This document shows positions 1-9,109 of a DNA stretch of 64,000 nt, piece after piece. The first letter of the stretch is position 1; each line of letters starts with the position of its first letter. The notes under the pieces were generated by a model that was given only the letters and a program-made list of their open reading frames with translations, was not told where the DNA came from and ran no database searches. Position numbers and translations under genes: made by a program. The DNA comes from Affinundibacterium amnicola (lineage in GTDB: Bacteria > Pseudomonadota > Gammaproteobacteria > Burkholderiales > Burkholderiaceae_D), in NCBI RefSeq assembly GCF_014284275.1, contig NZ_JACOFU010000010.1, positions 62,001 through 126,000 on the forward strand. Direction: 5' to 3'.

Positions 1-1362
1 GAAACCAGCAATCTCAATGCCTTTACCCATGTTGATCGCGCTTTGACATTGGCACAAGCCGCCGCTGCCGACCTGCGTTTGGCCCAAGGCAACACCACCG
101 CATTGACGGGCATTCCGATCGCGCACAAAGATATTTTCGTCACACGCGACTGGCGCTCCACAGCAGGTTCACGCATGCTGGAAAATTACGTCAGCCCGTT
201 TAATGCAACCGTCATTGAACTCTTTAATCAAGCTGGCACAGTCACCTTGGGCAAGCTCAATTGCGATGAATTTGCTATGGGTTCGGGCAATGAAAACTCT
301 TATTTTGGGCCAGTAAAAAATCCGTGGGATCTCAGCGCAGTTCCAGGTGGCTCGTCTGGTGGCTCTGCCGCAGCAATTGCTGCACGCCTCGCACCAGCAG
401 CAACTGGCACCGACACTGGTGGCTCGATTCGCCAACCGGCTGCATTCTGCGGCGTAACAGGCATCAAGCCCACTTACGGCAGCGTCTCACGTTTCGGCAT
501 GATCGCATTTGCATCCTCGCTCGATCAGGGCGGCCCGATTGCGCAGACCGCAGAAGATTGCAGTTGGCTGCTCAATGCGATGACGGGATTCGACGAAAAA
601 GATTCAACCAGCGTGCAACGCGACAAAGAAGATTTTTCACGAAATTTAAATCAAGACATCAAAGGTTTACGCATCGGCGTACCACGTGAATTTTTCGGTG
701 AAGGTCTCGCCAAAGATGTAGAACAAGCAGTGCGCGCCGCCTTAACAGAATACGAAAAAATGGGTGCAATTCTGGTCGATATTTCTTTGCCAAAAACTGA
801 GTTATCGATCCCCGTGTATTACATCATCGCCCCAGCCGAAGCCTCATCAAATTTGAGTCGCTTCGATGGCGTGCGTTATGGTCATCGCGCAGCTGAGTAC
901 AAAGATTTGAACGACATGTATCGTAAGACCCGCACTGAAGGTTTTGGTGAAGAAGTCAAACGCCGCATTTTGACTGGCGCTTATGTTTTATCACATGGTT
1001 ATTACGACGCTTACTACTTGCAAGCACAAAAAATCCGCCGCTTAATTGCGCAGGATTTCCAAGCTGCATTTGAACAATGCGATGTGATTATGGGCCCAGT
1101 TGCGCCGACAGTTGCTTGGGATCTTGGTGATAAATCAGACGATCCGGTGGCGAATTATTTAGCCGACATTTTCACCTTATCGACTAGCTTAGCGGGTTTA
1201 CCTGGCATGTCTATTCCATGTGGTTTTGGTCAGGGTGAAAAGAACGGCAAACGTCCGGTCGGCTTGCAGATCATCGGCAATTATTTTGCAGAAGCGAAAT
1301 TGTTGAATGTCGCGCATCAGTATCAGCAAGCGACCGATTGGCATACGAAGACGCCAGAATAG
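1..1362 (+). CDS. gatA: Aspartyl/glutamyl-tRNA(Asn/Gln) amidotransferase subunit A (5' end missing)
   Basis: GatA is the amidase subunit of the GatCAB complex. It releases ammonia from glutamine so that mischarged Glu-tRNA(Gln) or Asp-tRNA(Asn) can be amidated in the cytoplasm. The frame is open from the first base of the window ([12 protein letters not shown]...), so the start codon lies upstream; 453 residues are visible of roughly 490-500 usual. The amidase signature is intact: the lysine in AHKDIF (visible residue 43), the [10 protein letters not shown] serine cluster near residue 118 and [11 protein letters not shown] with the nucleophile serine near residue 141. gatB follows on the same strand after a 214-base gap that holds a palindromic repeat, so the two are probably co-transcribed. 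Identification is secure. Confidence 0.97.
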   Translation, partial: ETSNLNAFTHVDRALTLAQAAAADLRLAQGNTTALTGIPIAHKDIFVTRDWRSTAGSRMLENYVSPFNATVIELFNQAGTVTLGKLNCDEFAMGSGNENSYFGPVKNPWDLSAVPGGSSGGSAAAIAARLAPAATGTDTGGSIRQPAAFCGVTGIKPTYGSVSRFGMIAFASSLDQGGPIAQTAEDCSWLLNAMTGFDEKDSTSVQRDKEDFSRNLNQDIKGLRIGVPREFFGEGLAKDVEQAVRAALTEYEKMGAILVDISLPKTELSIPVYYIIAPAEASSNLSRFDGVRYGHRAAEYKDLNDMYRKTRTEGFGEEVKRRILTGAYVLSHGYYDAYYLQAQKIRRLIAQDFQAAFEQCDVIMGPVAPTVAWDLGDKSDDPVANYLADIFTLSTSLAGLPGMSIPCGFGQGEKNGKRPVGLQIIGNYFAEAKLLNVAHQYQQATDWHTKTPE

Positions 1363-1410
1363 AAGCAAATAATAAGGCCCTCATGTCGATTAAGTTAAGG
1401 ATGTAAATTT

Positions 1411-1479
1411 GTAGGGCGGGTGAAACCCGCGCCGTCAGAACATCGAGCACCTAAGCAGCGCGGGTTTCACCCGCCCTAC
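1411..1479. repeat. REP-like palindrome between gatA and gatB
   Basis: Two perfect 21-base inverted arms (1411-1431 and 1459-1479, starting GTAGGGCGGG) enclose a 27-base loop. Each arm contains a smaller palindrome, GCGGGTgAAACCCGC. This is the form of extragenic palindromic repeats (REP/BIME type) common in Proteobacteria. It has no T-tract, so it is not a standard terminator, but in an mRNA it would fold strongly and could affect the gatA-gatB transcript. No second copy of this sequence was seen in the window. Confidence 0.75.
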
Positions 1480-1576
1480 GAGATAGCTCAACTGAATTGC
1501 AGTGCCCCTAACCCTCTGGCGAGAGAGTAGCTTAAAAACATAGATACACCACGAAGGTATTATTGAAGGATTCATT

Positions 1577-3049
1577 ATGCAATGGGAAGTCGTTATCGGA
1601 TTTGAGACACATGCACAGCTCAAAACCAACTCCAAAATTTTCAGCGGTTCATCCATACAATTTGGCGCAGAACCAAACACGCAAGCCAGCCCAGTTGATC
1701 TGGCCTTACCCGGCGTCTTGCCGGTGATGAATAAAGGCGCGGTAGAAAAAGCCATCCAATTTGGCTTAGCCGTTGGCGCCACCATCGCACCGGAATCGAT
1801 CTTTGCGCGTAAAAATTACTTCTATCCGGATCTGCCAAAAGGCTATCAAATTAGTCAATTTGAAATCCCCGTAGTGCAAGGTGGCACGGTCACTTGCGTC
1901 GTTGAGAAAGATGGCAAATCGGAAGTGAAGGTAATTGAATTAACCCGCGCACATCTGGAAGAAGATGCGGGCAAATCGCTACACGAAGATTATCAAGGCA
2001 TGACCGGCATTGATCTCAATCGCGCTGGCACACCACTATTAGAAATCGTGACTGAACCAGTGATGCGCAGCGCTGCCGAAGCAGTCGCCTATGCCAAAGC
2101 CTTACACTCGCTAGTTGTTTGGTTAGATATTTGCGATGGCAATATGCAAGAAGGCTCGTTCCGTTGCGACGCCAATGTCTCCGTGCGTCCAGTTGGTCAA
2201 AAAGAATTCGGCACGCGCTGCGAAATCAAAAATTTGAACTCTTTCCGCTTCCTCGAAGAAGCGATCAATATCGAAGTACGTCGTCAAATCGAATTGATCG
2301 AAGACGGCGGCACCGTGGTGCAAGAAACTCGCCTCTACGATCCTGATCGTAAAGAAACACGTTCTATGCGCAGCAAAGAGGATTCGCAAGATTATCGCTA
2401 TTTCCCTGATCCAGATTTGCCACCATTACGCATTAGTCGTGAATGGGTAGAGCAAGTTCGCAGCACCATGCCAGAACTGCCGACAGCAATGCGTGAACGC
2501 TTCATCACGCAATTCGGTTTATCCGATTACGACGCGATGATCGTCACGCAATCAAAAGCGATGGCAGCCTATTTTGAAGCCGCCATTGCCGCCTCTCCAG
2601 ATGGCGATAAGGCCGCACAAGCAAAGCAAATTGCGAACTGGTTGATGGGCGATGTATCCTCCACTCTCAATCGTGAAGGCATAGACATCACTGCAATCCC
2701 AGTCAATGCAGCTCAACTCGCATTGTTATTACAACGCATCGCCGACGGTACAATTTCCAACAAAATCGCCAAAGAAGTATTTGCAGCAATGTGGCAAGCA
2801 CCATTAAGCGATGTCGATCTGGCGGACAAAGTCATCGATGCGAAAGGTCTTAAACAAATTTCGGATGTCGGCGCTTTAGAAAAAATTATTGATGAAGTGA
2901 TGGCGGCAAATCAGCAATCAGTCGATGAATATCGCGCGGGCAAAGAAAAGGCGTTTAACGCCTTAGTTGGTCAAGCGATGAAAGCCACCAAGGGTAAAGG
3001 GAATCCTGCGCAAGTGAATGAATTGTTGAAGAAGAAGTTGGCGGGATAA
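1577..3049 (+). CDS. gatB: Aspartyl/glutamyl-tRNA(Asn/Gln) amidotransferase subunit B
   Basis: GatB binds the mischarged tRNA and carries the kinase/transamidation site of GatCAB, working with GatA upstream. The protein has 490 residues, the family's usual length. It begins [15 protein letters not shown], the typical GatB N-terminus, and continues with the conserved [25 protein letters not shown] and [11 protein letters not shown] blocks. The C-terminal YqeY/tail domain (about residues 340-490) ends in the conserved [21 protein letters not shown] good ribosome site (GAAGGA) lies six bases before the ATG. No anomalies. Confidence 0.98.
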   Translation: MQWEVVIGFETHAQLKTNSKIFSGSSIQFGAEPNTQASPVDLALPGVLPVMNKGAVEKAIQFGLAVGATIAPESIFARKNYFYPDLPKGYQISQFEIPVVQGGTVTCVVEKDGKSEVKVIELTRAHLEEDAGKSLHEDYQGMTGIDLNRAGTPLLEIVTEPVMRSAAEAVAYAKALHSLVVWLDICDGNMQEGSFRCDANVSVRPVGQKEFGTRCEIKNLNSFRFLEEAINIEVRRQIELIEDGGTVVQETRLYDPDRKETRSMRSKEDSQDYRYFPDPDLPPLRISREWVEQVRSTMPELPTAMRERFITQFGLSDYDAMIVTQSKAMAAYFEAAIAASPDGDKAAQAKQIANWLMGDVSSTLNREGIDITAIPVNAAQLALLLQRIADGTISNKIAKEVFAAMWQAPLSDVDLADKVIDAKGLKQISDVGALEKIIDEVMAANQQSVDEYRAGKEKAFNALVGQAMKATKGKGNPAQVNELLKKKLAG

Positions 3050-3177
3050 TCAACGAGATTGTCGATTACTTAGGCAAAACGCGTCTTGAAATTTATCGGG
3101 CGTTATTAACTATTTTTTTGGCCGCGATCGTAAATCTTAAAAATTAACACTCCAAATATACATCTTAAGAAAATAAA

Positions 3178-3247
3178 TAGAACTTACGCAAAATTGCACT
3201 GACTAGGTGAATCCAACGAGGTCAGCGTCTGTTTTGCGTAAATCCTA
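3178..3247. mobile_element. MITE-like repeat, family 1, copy a (about 70 bp)
   Basis: A short element with imperfect terminal inverted repeats. The left end reads GAACTTACGCAAAATTG, the right end read inwards GGATTTACGCAAAACAG followed by ACGCTGAC. It is flanked by TA on both sides. Related ends occur at 7369-7468, 17360-17518 and 59236-59401, so this is a dispersed non-coding family. It has no coding capacity and is presumably mobilised by a transposase encoded elsewhere. It lies between convergent gatB and an SDR gene. Confidence 0.7.
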
Positions 3248-3264
3248 TAAATAGTAAATCGTTT

Positions 3265-4080
3265 TTAACTGACCGGTCGCACAACTGAGCCAGCTAACAT
3301 TCCGCCATCGATATTGAGTTCGCTCCCGTTCATGTAAGCAGCTTCATCACTCGCCAACAAAACTGCAACCGTCGCTACCTCTTGCGGCATACCAAATCGT
3401 TTCATCGGACATTCACGCACTAGATCTCGCATACGTGCATCTCGATCATCGCCTTGCCCTAACATAGGCTCCCACATCGGCGTCAATATCGCCGCTGGGT
3501 GGATAGAATTACAGCGTATCGGCAAGCCTTGTTCCGCGCAGTAGAGCGCTACGGATTTGGTGTGATTACGCACTGCCGCTTTAGATGCTGCATAAGCAGT
3601 TGCAGCAGGAATGCCAACCAAACCAGAACGGGACGAAATATTAACAATCGATCCCCGAACAGCGGTTTTTCGCATGGTTTGAATCGCATATTTACATCCC
3701 AAGAATACGCCATCAAGATTGGTCGCCAGCACTGCACGCCAATCCGATAAGCTAGCATGTTCAGGATCATGAGCAACAAAGCCATTTTCGAAGCCATTTT
3801 CGAAACCAGTAATGCCCGCATTATTCACCAGTACATGGAGCATTCCGAAGCGCTGCAAAACCTCGGCCGTCGCGGCTTGCCATGCAGATTCATCACGCAC
3901 ATCTAGTGGCAGATAAATGGCGCGGTCTCCTAAGGAATTAGCTACTGCAGTTCCTAATTGATGATCAATATCGGTAACAATCACGATCGCGCCTTCATCG
4001 ACAAAAGCGCGCGCGATAGCTTCGCCAATGCCGCGCGCCGCGCCGGTGATTAAAGCGACTTTTTGATGTAATCGCTGCAT
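3265..4080 (-). CDS. SDR-family oxidoreductase
   Basis: A short-chain dehydrogenase/reductase of 271 residues, a soluble NAD(P)-dependent enzyme of unknown substrate. The Rossmann glycine motif [12 protein letters not shown] is near residue 14, followed by LVNNAG, the catalytic serine in IVNISSRSG and the YAASK tyrosine/lysine pair near residue 164. The C-terminus [10 protein letters not shown] is typical of the FabG-like classical group. An ATG directly after a TTG is preferred as start because AAGGGAAA lies just upstream. It is the last gene of the minus-strand run that begins with rtcB, but the 49-base gap leaves co-transcription uncertain. It may be a generic metabolic enzyme unrelated to RNA repair. 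Confidence 0.9.
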   Translation of the reverse strand: MQRLHQKVALITGAARGIGEAIARAFVDEGAIVIVTDIDHQLGTAVANSLGDRAIYLPLDVRDESAWQAATAEVLQRFGMLHVLVNNAGITGFENGFENGFVAHDPEHASLSDWRAVLATNLDGVFLGCKYAIQTMRKTAVRGSIVNISSRSGLVGIPAATAYAASKAAVRNHTKSVALYCAEQGLPIRCNSIHPAAILTPMWEPMLGQGDDRDARMRDLVRECPMKRFGMPQEVATVAVLLASDEAAYMNGSELNIDGGMLAGSVVRPVS

Positions 4081-4129
4081 CAATTTCCCTTCTTTTCTAC
4101 TTCAATTCAGGACAAAAAATTTAAAAATC

Positions 4130-4735
4130 TTAAACCGACATAGGTCGATTAAACTTCCATTCTGCAATGAGCAAATTGGGGACCCAACACAGCCACGAGA
4201 TAATCGGATAACACAGTTCAAACGGTAGCCCGAGCACCATAGACAAAGGCAAATAAATGCGCAAAGTGACCGCTGCTAAAGTCAGTGAAAAATTGCGTAT
4301 CATCCATTGCTGATGACTGACAATATCGCCTTGTCGGATTGCCCAATACGCCCGAGCACCAGTGAACAACCACAGTAATGCTAAAAGCCCAAAACCCAAG
4401 TTGGAACCTAAACCGCCATAAGCAAAAGCTGCCATCAACAAGCCAGCTAAACCACCTAATAGCACACCCAAGCCCAAATAAATCTTACCCAGCCATCGGT
4501 GTAATTGCGGTCGACTCGCACGCAAGCGTTTTGAGAATTGAAATGGACCTATCAATAAAGCCAAACTAGAAGCAAAGATATGCAGGTAAACAGCAACTCG
4601 ATGATTTTCAAAATTGGTTTTCATATCGGGATGCACCAAACTTCCCAAAGGAAACGCGGCATAGGCAATCGTGGCGTAAGCCGCTACACCAAGACTTAAT
4701 ACCAGCATCAGGCCATACAGGATTTTCTTATGCAT
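4130..4735 (-). CDS. DUF2306-type membrane protein
   Basis: A 201-residue integral membrane protein with about five to six hydrophobic helices, starting with an N-terminal one (YGLMLVLSLGVAAYATIAYA). The HLHIFASSLALLIGPFQF-like and HRWLGKIYLG segments, with conserved histidines in the second and third helices, match the DUF2306 family of bacterial inner-membrane proteins. The function is unknown. The start is four bases after the stop of the preceding pyrophosphohydrolase gene, which strongly suggests the same transcript. Confidence 0.8.
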   Translation of the reverse strand: MHKKILYGLMLVLSLGVAAYATIAYAAFPLGSLVHPDMKTNFENHRVAVYLHIFASSLALLIGPFQFSKRLRASRPQLHRWLGKIYLGLGVLLGGLAGLLMAAFAYGGLGSNLGFGLLALLWLFTGARAYWAIRQGDIVSHQQWMIRNFSLTLAAVTLRIYLPLSMVLGLPFELCYPIISWLCWVPNLLIAEWKFNRPMSV

Positions 4736-4739
4736 AGAG

Positions 4740-5186
4740 TCATTCCGATGAAGAATTTTTCGCTGCCAACTCGGTTAACATCGCTTGCAGTTTTGGCTCT
4801 GGTTTCCAGTAATTTGGGCCTTTCATGACCTTGCCGCGCTCATCGTAAATCGGCAAACCATCCGCACCAAGCTTAGAAAAGTTCGATTGCATAATAATCG
4901 ACAATACCTGATCTAAAGGCAAACCAAATTTAGCCATTTCTGATGCGCAGTAAACTTGAATATCGCCGAGCAAATCTGCCAACATAGTCAAGACTTCAAG
5001 TGGATCTTTCCCTGCATTTTGCGCGGCAATGATGTCATCCATCTCATGCACTTCTTCCATCAAGATATCTTTAAACGCCGCCATCCGCTCTGCAGCAGGG
5101 ACGCCGACATCGAGTGTGGGCGTGACACTGACAGGCAGTTTATAAATACCGTTAAATTTCTTAATATCTTCTGAAAATGGTCTCAT
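4740..5186 (-). CDS. MazG-like all-alpha nucleoside triphosphate pyrophosphohydrolase
   Basis: A 148-residue all-alpha NTP-pyrophosphatase-like protein. The metal-binding acidic motifs of the MazG/PRA-PH superfamily are present: EEVHEMDD near residue 44 and LADLLGDIQVY near residue 68. The C-terminal part with SKLGADGLPIYDERGKVMKGPNYWKP is typical of a bacterial subgroup with a phosphoribosyl-ATP-pyrophosphohydrolase-like fold. Such enzymes remove pyrophosphate from NTPs and act in house-cleaning or in alarmone and nucleotide control; the substrate here cannot be told. A good AAGGAG site precedes the ATG. It sits between the DUF6500 gene and the DUF2306 gene in a tightly spaced minus-strand run downstream of rtcB-prfH. 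Confidence 0.82.
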   Translation of the reverse strand: MRPFSEDIKKFNGIYKLPVSVTPTLDVGVPAAERMAAFKDILMEEVHEMDDIIAAQNAGKDPLEVLTMLADLLGDIQVYCASEMAKFGLPLDQVLSIIMQSNFSKLGADGLPIYDERGKVMKGPNYWKPEPKLQAMLTELAAKNSSSE

Positions 5187-5228
5187 AGCCTTATGACTCC
5201 TTTATGTATAAACAACAGCGATAAAAAA

Positions 5229-5480
5229 CTACATGGATTCGACAATTCTTTTAATCTTTTCAGCTTTTTCAAAATGATCAAACTTGTGCGTCATGATCCA
5301 CCAGGTAGCAGCTTCCATCAAGAGTTCTGGATCATCATTTTTATTCGCAAAGAAGGCGTAAAAAGATAAGCCAACATCGCCCCCTTTTTGCGCAATCTTG
5401 CGTTCACAAACGTCGAGAATTTTCTGTTTTAATCTTGGTTGCATTTTGTCTTTTTTACTTTCATTCAAATATTTCAGCAT
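5229..5480 (-). CDS. DUF6500-family small protein
   Basis: An 83-residue soluble protein with the pattern [16 protein letters not shown], then [18 protein letters not shown] and a hydrophobic helix with a tryptophan pair ([16 protein letters not shown]). I recognise this as the DUF6500 type; its function is unknown. Its ATG overlaps the prfH stop by seven bases, so translation is coupled to prfH. An internal ATG (codon 13, at 5444) is a possible alternative start because conservation appears to begin there. The coupling to rtcB-prfH suggests a role in the same RNA/ribosome repair response; this is inference. Confidence 0.75.
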   Translation of the reverse strand: MLKYLNESKKDKMQPRLKQKILDVCERKIAQKGGDVGLSFYAFFANKNDDPELLMEAATWWIMTHKFDHFEKAEKIKRIVESM

Positions 5481-6097
5481 CGTTTAAAATTCAAACCTTT
5501 AAACACCATCTGTGCTGCGCCTCGTTCCAGATCATAATGCGCCAAGCGACGTTGACCGCGTTGTTGTCGTGCTTGTTGCGCATCCAATGCCGCCAATTTT
5601 TGCGCGATCAAGAGATTTGCTAATTTCTTATTCGCGTATTGACTGCGTTCGGTCTGCACTTTAACACTGATTCCGCTGGCAATATGGGTGGCGCGGATCG
5701 CACTATCCGTCTTGTTCACATGTTGCCCGCCAGGGCCGCTGGCACGACAAGCTTCGTAGCGTATGCTGTGATCCATAGCGCTTGCCTCAGCTTGAAACAA
5801 GCGCACACCGATGAACCAGTTTTTACGTGGATGACGCAAGCGATAAGGGCTTTCACAAATCCATAGCAAACTACCTTGCCAGTCTTGAATCCAGTCCAAA
5901 TTTTGCTCACTATGTTGAGATTCAAGGCTAAGTAATAATGATTTATAAGTCATTGGATGCTCAGCAATTACTGCTTCGATCAAGTCTAAGCGACAGTGAT
6001 GTTGCTCAGCCTCGACCTGCAATACTTGCCAGGTTTTTGCCACGGCCAAACAGCATTCCGCGGGACCTTGTCCTGCTGTGATTTGCACTAATATCAT
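5474..6097 (-). CDS. prfH: Peptide chain release factor homologue PrfH
   Basis: A 207-residue release-factor-like protein that lacks the codon-recognition domain of RF1/RF2. The GGQ catalytic motif ([20 protein letters not shown]) lies near residue 129 and is followed by [21 protein letters not shown]. The family catalyses peptidyl-tRNA hydrolysis on abnormal ribosomes. PrfH genes paired with a divergent rtcB (rtcB2 type) have been associated with rescue and repair of ribosomes whose 16S decoding region has been cut. The ATG at 6097 overlaps the rtcB stop as ATGA, giving tight translational coupling; an upstream TTG is less likely. The downstream DUF6500 gene overlaps its stop. Confidence 0.93.
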   Translation of the reverse strand: MILVQITAGQGPAECCLAVAKTWQVLQVEAEQHHCRLDLIEAVIAEHPMTYKSLLLSLESQHSEQNLDWIQDWQGSLLWICESPYRLRHPRKNWFIGVRLFQAEASAMDHSIRYEACRASGPGGQHVNKTDSAIRATHIASGISVKVQTERSQYANKKLANLLIAQKLAALDAQQARQQRGQRRLAHYDLERGAAQMVFKGLNFKRC

Positions 6098-7254
6098 ACG
6101 CAGCAAGCTCCCGAAGTTTTGTAACTCACGAGTGGTTTGAGCTTAGCGACCAAATGAATCAATCCCGCTTCTTGCAAGGAAAAAATCACACTATCAATCG
6201 ACTTATATGCTTCAGGCGCTTCTTCAAAAATCAAACCTTTGTCGTGGCAGATGACGCGACTATCTAAAGCCGTTCTACTCAACTGTGCGGCGGTATAGCG
6301 TTTGCTCAAACGTGCTTCACATTCGCTCCGCATCCATTTTCTGCCCGCGCCATGTGCGAGAGAAAATAAACTGAGGCAAGACAATTCCGCGTCGAGTGCT
6401 TGCACTAAGTAAGAATAATCACCTCGTGAACCAGGAATAATCAGTAAGCCCGGATCGGCTGGTGTGGCGCCTTTTCTATGCAAAAAACCATGCTCACCAT
6501 TGATACTGATTTCGCTCAAAAAATTATGATGGATATCCAATACCGTTTCGGCAGCACTCGACAAATTCGCACAAATGCGCTCGGCAATCAGACTGCGATT
6601 TGCTTGCGCATACTGCAAAGCTCTCGCATGTTGCGCCCAATATGCAGCAGCGGAAGCCGACTCAGCAAGCAGGCCCTCATGTCCAAATTGATCGATATGT
6701 TGACGTAAGATCTGTCCACCAAAGCCACGTGAACCGCTGTGTACCAAGAGCATCATTTGTTTGCGATCTAACGCATAACTTGCGAATAAAGTTTGATCGA
6801 AAATTGCATCAAACTGCTGCAACTCGGCGAAATGATTACCGCCGCCTATGCTACCCAAACTGTGTTCAAAACCCGTGTCTTGCATCTGGCAAGAGTTCAC
6901 CCGCTCTTGCCAGAAATCACTTTGATCAATTAGAGGCGCATCAAGATTGCCTAAACGTTTAACAAGTTTATCGAGAGATAATTTAGCGGTCGATAAATCG
7001 GTTTTTAAGAGACGCATACCGCAACCGATATCGCCACCGATTAAGGCGGGATAAAACCGGTCAACAGAGAAGAATGCTGCGCCCACCGGGTAGCCGCGCC
7101 CCGGATGTAAATCAGGCATGCCTGCCACCCGACGCATGCCGGGTAATTTTGCTGTCGTTTGTAATTGCTGGATTGCGCCTCCTTCAATCCATGTTGTTGG
7201 TGAGGCGATCACAGAAATATTATCTGCGATGATTTGTAATGAGGAATTGCCCAT
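6094..7254 (-). CDS. rtcB: RNA-splicing ligase RtcB family protein (PrfH-associated type)
   Basis: A 386-residue Mn2+/GTP-dependent RNA ligase that joins 2',3'-cyclic phosphate (3'-phosphate) and 5'-OH ends. Conserved blocks visible are [16 protein letters not shown] near residue 46, the metal-binding cysteine in [10 protein letters not shown] near residue 78, [20 protein letters not shown] and the guanylylation histidine segment [10 protein letters not shown]. The protein is shorter than standard RtcB (about 400-480), as expected of the PrfH-linked subgroup. No rtcR-type sigma-54 activator gene lies next to it. It is the first gene of the run rtcB-prfH-DUF6500. A family 1 MITE lies about 115 bases upstream of its start. 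Confidence 0.93.
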   Translation of the reverse strand: MGNSSLQIIADNISVIASPTTWIEGGAIQQLQTTAKLPGMRRVAGMPDLHPGRGYPVGAAFFSVDRFYPALIGGDIGCGMRLLKTDLSTAKLSLDKLVKRLGNLDAPLIDQSDFWQERVNSCQMQDTGFEHSLGSIGGGNHFAELQQFDAIFDQTLFASYALDRKQMMLLVHSGSRGFGGQILRQHIDQFGHEGLLAESASAAAYWAQHARALQYAQANRSLIAERICANLSSAAETVLDIHHNFLSEISINGEHGFLHRKGATPADPGLLIIPGSRGDYSYLVQALDAELSCLSLFSLAHGAGRKWMRSECEARLSKRYTAAQLSRTALDSRVICHDKGLIFEEAPEAYKSIDSVIFSLQEAGLIHLVAKLKPLVSYKTSGACCV

Positions 7255-7368
7255 TGCGTTTCAACCTGTGAAAAATGCAGGTCGTCGCCAGGCTGCTGTA
7301 GTTATCAACTAAAGCTGTACATCATATTATGAATTGAATCCGATAAATTGGTTCAAGCAAATATTATA

Positions 7369-7468
7369 GGGCTTACGCAAAACAGACGCTGGCGTTGTTG
7401 GTTCGCCTCGCCGTACAACCGTACTGTCTTCGGCTTCCCGCCTAGCCAGCACAATTTTGCGTAAGTCC
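7369..7468. mobile_element. MITE-like repeat, family 1, copy b (100 bp)
   Basis: Left end GGGCTTACGCAAAACAG then ACGCTGGC; right end read inwards GGACTTACGCAAAATTG then TGCTGGC. The arms pair over about 24 bases with few mismatches. The inside (TTGTTGGTTCGCCTCGCCG...) has no ORF. It lies in the 394-base gap upstream of rtcB and could separate rtcB from an older promoter or bring its own. Confidence 0.8.
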
Positions 7469-7484
7469 GATATTAGAAATACGA

Positions 7485-7547
7485 TTATGCCTGACGCAAC
7501 CCGCTAAAAATAAAAGCGTGTTGAGAGTGCAGGTTGATTGAATTCAT
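7485..7547 (-). CDS. Possible 20-residue small ORF with a strong ribosome site
   Basis: A very short reading frame, MNSINLHSQHAFIFSGLRQA, preceded at good distance by the near-perfect ribosome site AAAGGAGCTC. It lies alone between the S41 protease terminator and the MITE upstream of rtcB, on the same strand as rtcB. It could be a leader peptide or small protein; I do not recognise it. The ribosome site is the only support, so confidence is low. Confidence 0.3.
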   Translation of the reverse strand: MNSINLHSQHAFIFSGLRQA

Positions 7548-7582
7548 GATGAGCTCCTTTTTTTTATTATTGTTAGAGATTG

Positions 7583-7616
7583 AAAAAAACGAACCGACAA
7601 GGCGATTCGTTTTTTA
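7583..7616. terminator. Probable bidirectional terminator
   Basis: Stem AACGAACCG / CGATTCGTT (one mismatch) with a short loop, followed by T6 on the plus strand and T7 on the minus strand. It would end the minus-strand S41 protease transcript 33 bases after its stop codon. Confidence 0.7.
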
Positions 7617-7648
7617 TTGTAGCAAGCTTATTCAAACTTCGTAAAGCC

Positions 7649-9010
7649 TTAATTTTTTCCCGCACTTAATTTTTGCATCAGAAGTCGAATCATCTCTCTG
7701 GCATCAAGCGGGTTATCAGGAAGCACGATATCAGGATGAATGAGCGCCGGCTCTCTCTTGCCGGATGGTCTATCCAAAATGAAGCGTGGCAGTGTAATTT
7801 CTAGTCGGCTATTCGGCAAAATGTGTTCGAGATTGGTACCGCCACTTTGTCGCGTGCGGGCATAACCAGTTTCACCAACCAAGCTAGCAAATCCAAAATC
7901 TTGCACAACATTACTGAACAACACGGCAGAGGAATACGTTAAACGTCCTACTAGTACATAAACTTTACCGCCGAAATGCTCAGGATGATCCGGCTCCGGC
8001 TGCACCCAAGTATCGACCTGCCCGTGAACGATGTCACCCACTTTTTCTGTTGCACTGGCACGTCCAGCCAAGACTTTTTTGGTATACGAAGAACCGTTGC
8101 GATAAGCTTGATTGGCAATATAGCGCAGCAAACCTTCCTTCCACATCACATCATCACCTCCCGTATTTTGACGTATATCGATCAACAAGGTTTTGATACC
8201 CGCCTGGCGAATTTTACTAAAAGCGTCTTGCATCAATGCCAGATAAGCTTTGTGCTCTTTCGAATAGAACGTATTCACGGTCAACAAGGCAGTATGGTTA
8301 TCTAATATTTCAAACTGAAATTGCTGCTTAAAGTCCTGATTGTTTTTTACCGAGGTTGGCTCTATCGGCATTGCCTGCAAGCGCAAATGTTGTTCACCCC
8401 TTGTGGTCGCAATCTGCATATCGAAATGACTGGAATCGCCAAAGAGCTTCCAATAAAAAAACCAAAATCGTCTTGACACCAAATTCGCTTGTAAGCCGGG
8501 CGAATCGCCACTTGCATGCACTAGGATGTCCTTGACGATTTGCGTCATCGGTACTGAATTAATTTGTAAAATACGCGCACCAGCCCAAGTTGTATCGCCC
8601 ATTAAATCACTACGAATACGGGCGCTACCATCGGTCTCGACTTGCACTTCAAACGGGAAGAAAGCGCCACCATGCCGCAAATGTGTTGCAACCTCATCGG
8701 CAATACTAGGAAAAGTCACCGTCACATGAGCATCATAAAAATACGGATTCAATTGCGAAAAACTACGCCAAGCTTGATCCCGTGTCATAGGCTGTTTTAT
8801 CTCTTGCTCTATACGCGCAAAGCGCACGTTCAATTGCGGTAAATCCGCACTAAATCCTAAATCTGGATGGATCGTCGCTATCGCTTTTTTGATGAATTGC
8901 AAATCTTCTTGCAACTGCGCAGGCGTCAGCAAACTTTGCGCAAAGACCAATCCACTTTGAGAAAACAGCACAATCGTACAAATCGAAACCCAGCGATATA
9001 ACTTCAACAT
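7649..9010 (-). CDS. Secreted S41-family (tail-specific) peptidase
   Basis: A 453-residue exported protein. The N-terminus MLKLYRWVSICTIVLFSQ...VFAQ is a clear signal peptide. The C-terminal half is an S41 (tail-specific/IRBP-like) protease core: TLLIDIRQNTGGDD near residue 280, the catalytic serine in YSSAVLFSNVV near residue 365, then LVGETGYARTRQSGG and the closing HPDIVLPD segment. The start at 9010 is preferred over an ATG seven codons upstream because TAGGAT lies at the right distance and gives a canonical signal peptide. It is divergent from the LysR gene 99 bases away, which may regulate it. The substrate is unknown. Confidence 0.88.
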   Translation of the reverse strand: MLKLYRWVSICTIVLFSQSGLVFAQSLLTPAQLQEDLQFIKKAIATIHPDLGFSADLPQLNVRFARIEQEIKQPMTRDQAWRSFSQLNPYFYDAHVTVTFPSIADEVATHLRHGGAFFPFEVQVETDGSARIRSDLMGDTTWAGARILQINSVPMTQIVKDILVHASGDSPGLQANLVSRRFWFFYWKLFGDSSHFDMQIATTRGEQHLRLQAMPIEPTSVKNNQDFKQQFQFEILDNHTALLTVNTFYSKEHKAYLALMQDAFSKIRQAGIKTLLIDIRQNTGGDDVMWKEGLLRYIANQAYRNGSSYTKKVLAGRASATEKVGDIVHGQVDTWVQPEPDHPEHFGGKVYVLVGRLTYSSAVLFSNVVQDFGFASLVGETGYARTRQSGGTNLEHILPNSRLEITLPRFILDRPSGKREPALIHPDIVLPDNPLDAREMIRLLMQKLSAGKN

Positions 9011-9109
9011 AAGAATCCTATTCTTCGTCATTAATTAAGCCAGAGTGTAAGCCTTTTACATAAAGAGTAAAATTAACACTTTCTAAATTTAACATTAAGG
9101 TCAAACCTA

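Noticed and set aside
1435-1785. Antisense ORF across the REP palindrome and gatB start
   Set aside because: A shadow frame opposite gatB; its codon pattern follows the gatB reading frame.
7274-7300. A sigma-54-like TGGC...TGCA pattern upstream of rtcB
   Set aside because: The distance between the GG and GC pairs is one base too short, and no rtcR gene is nearby.
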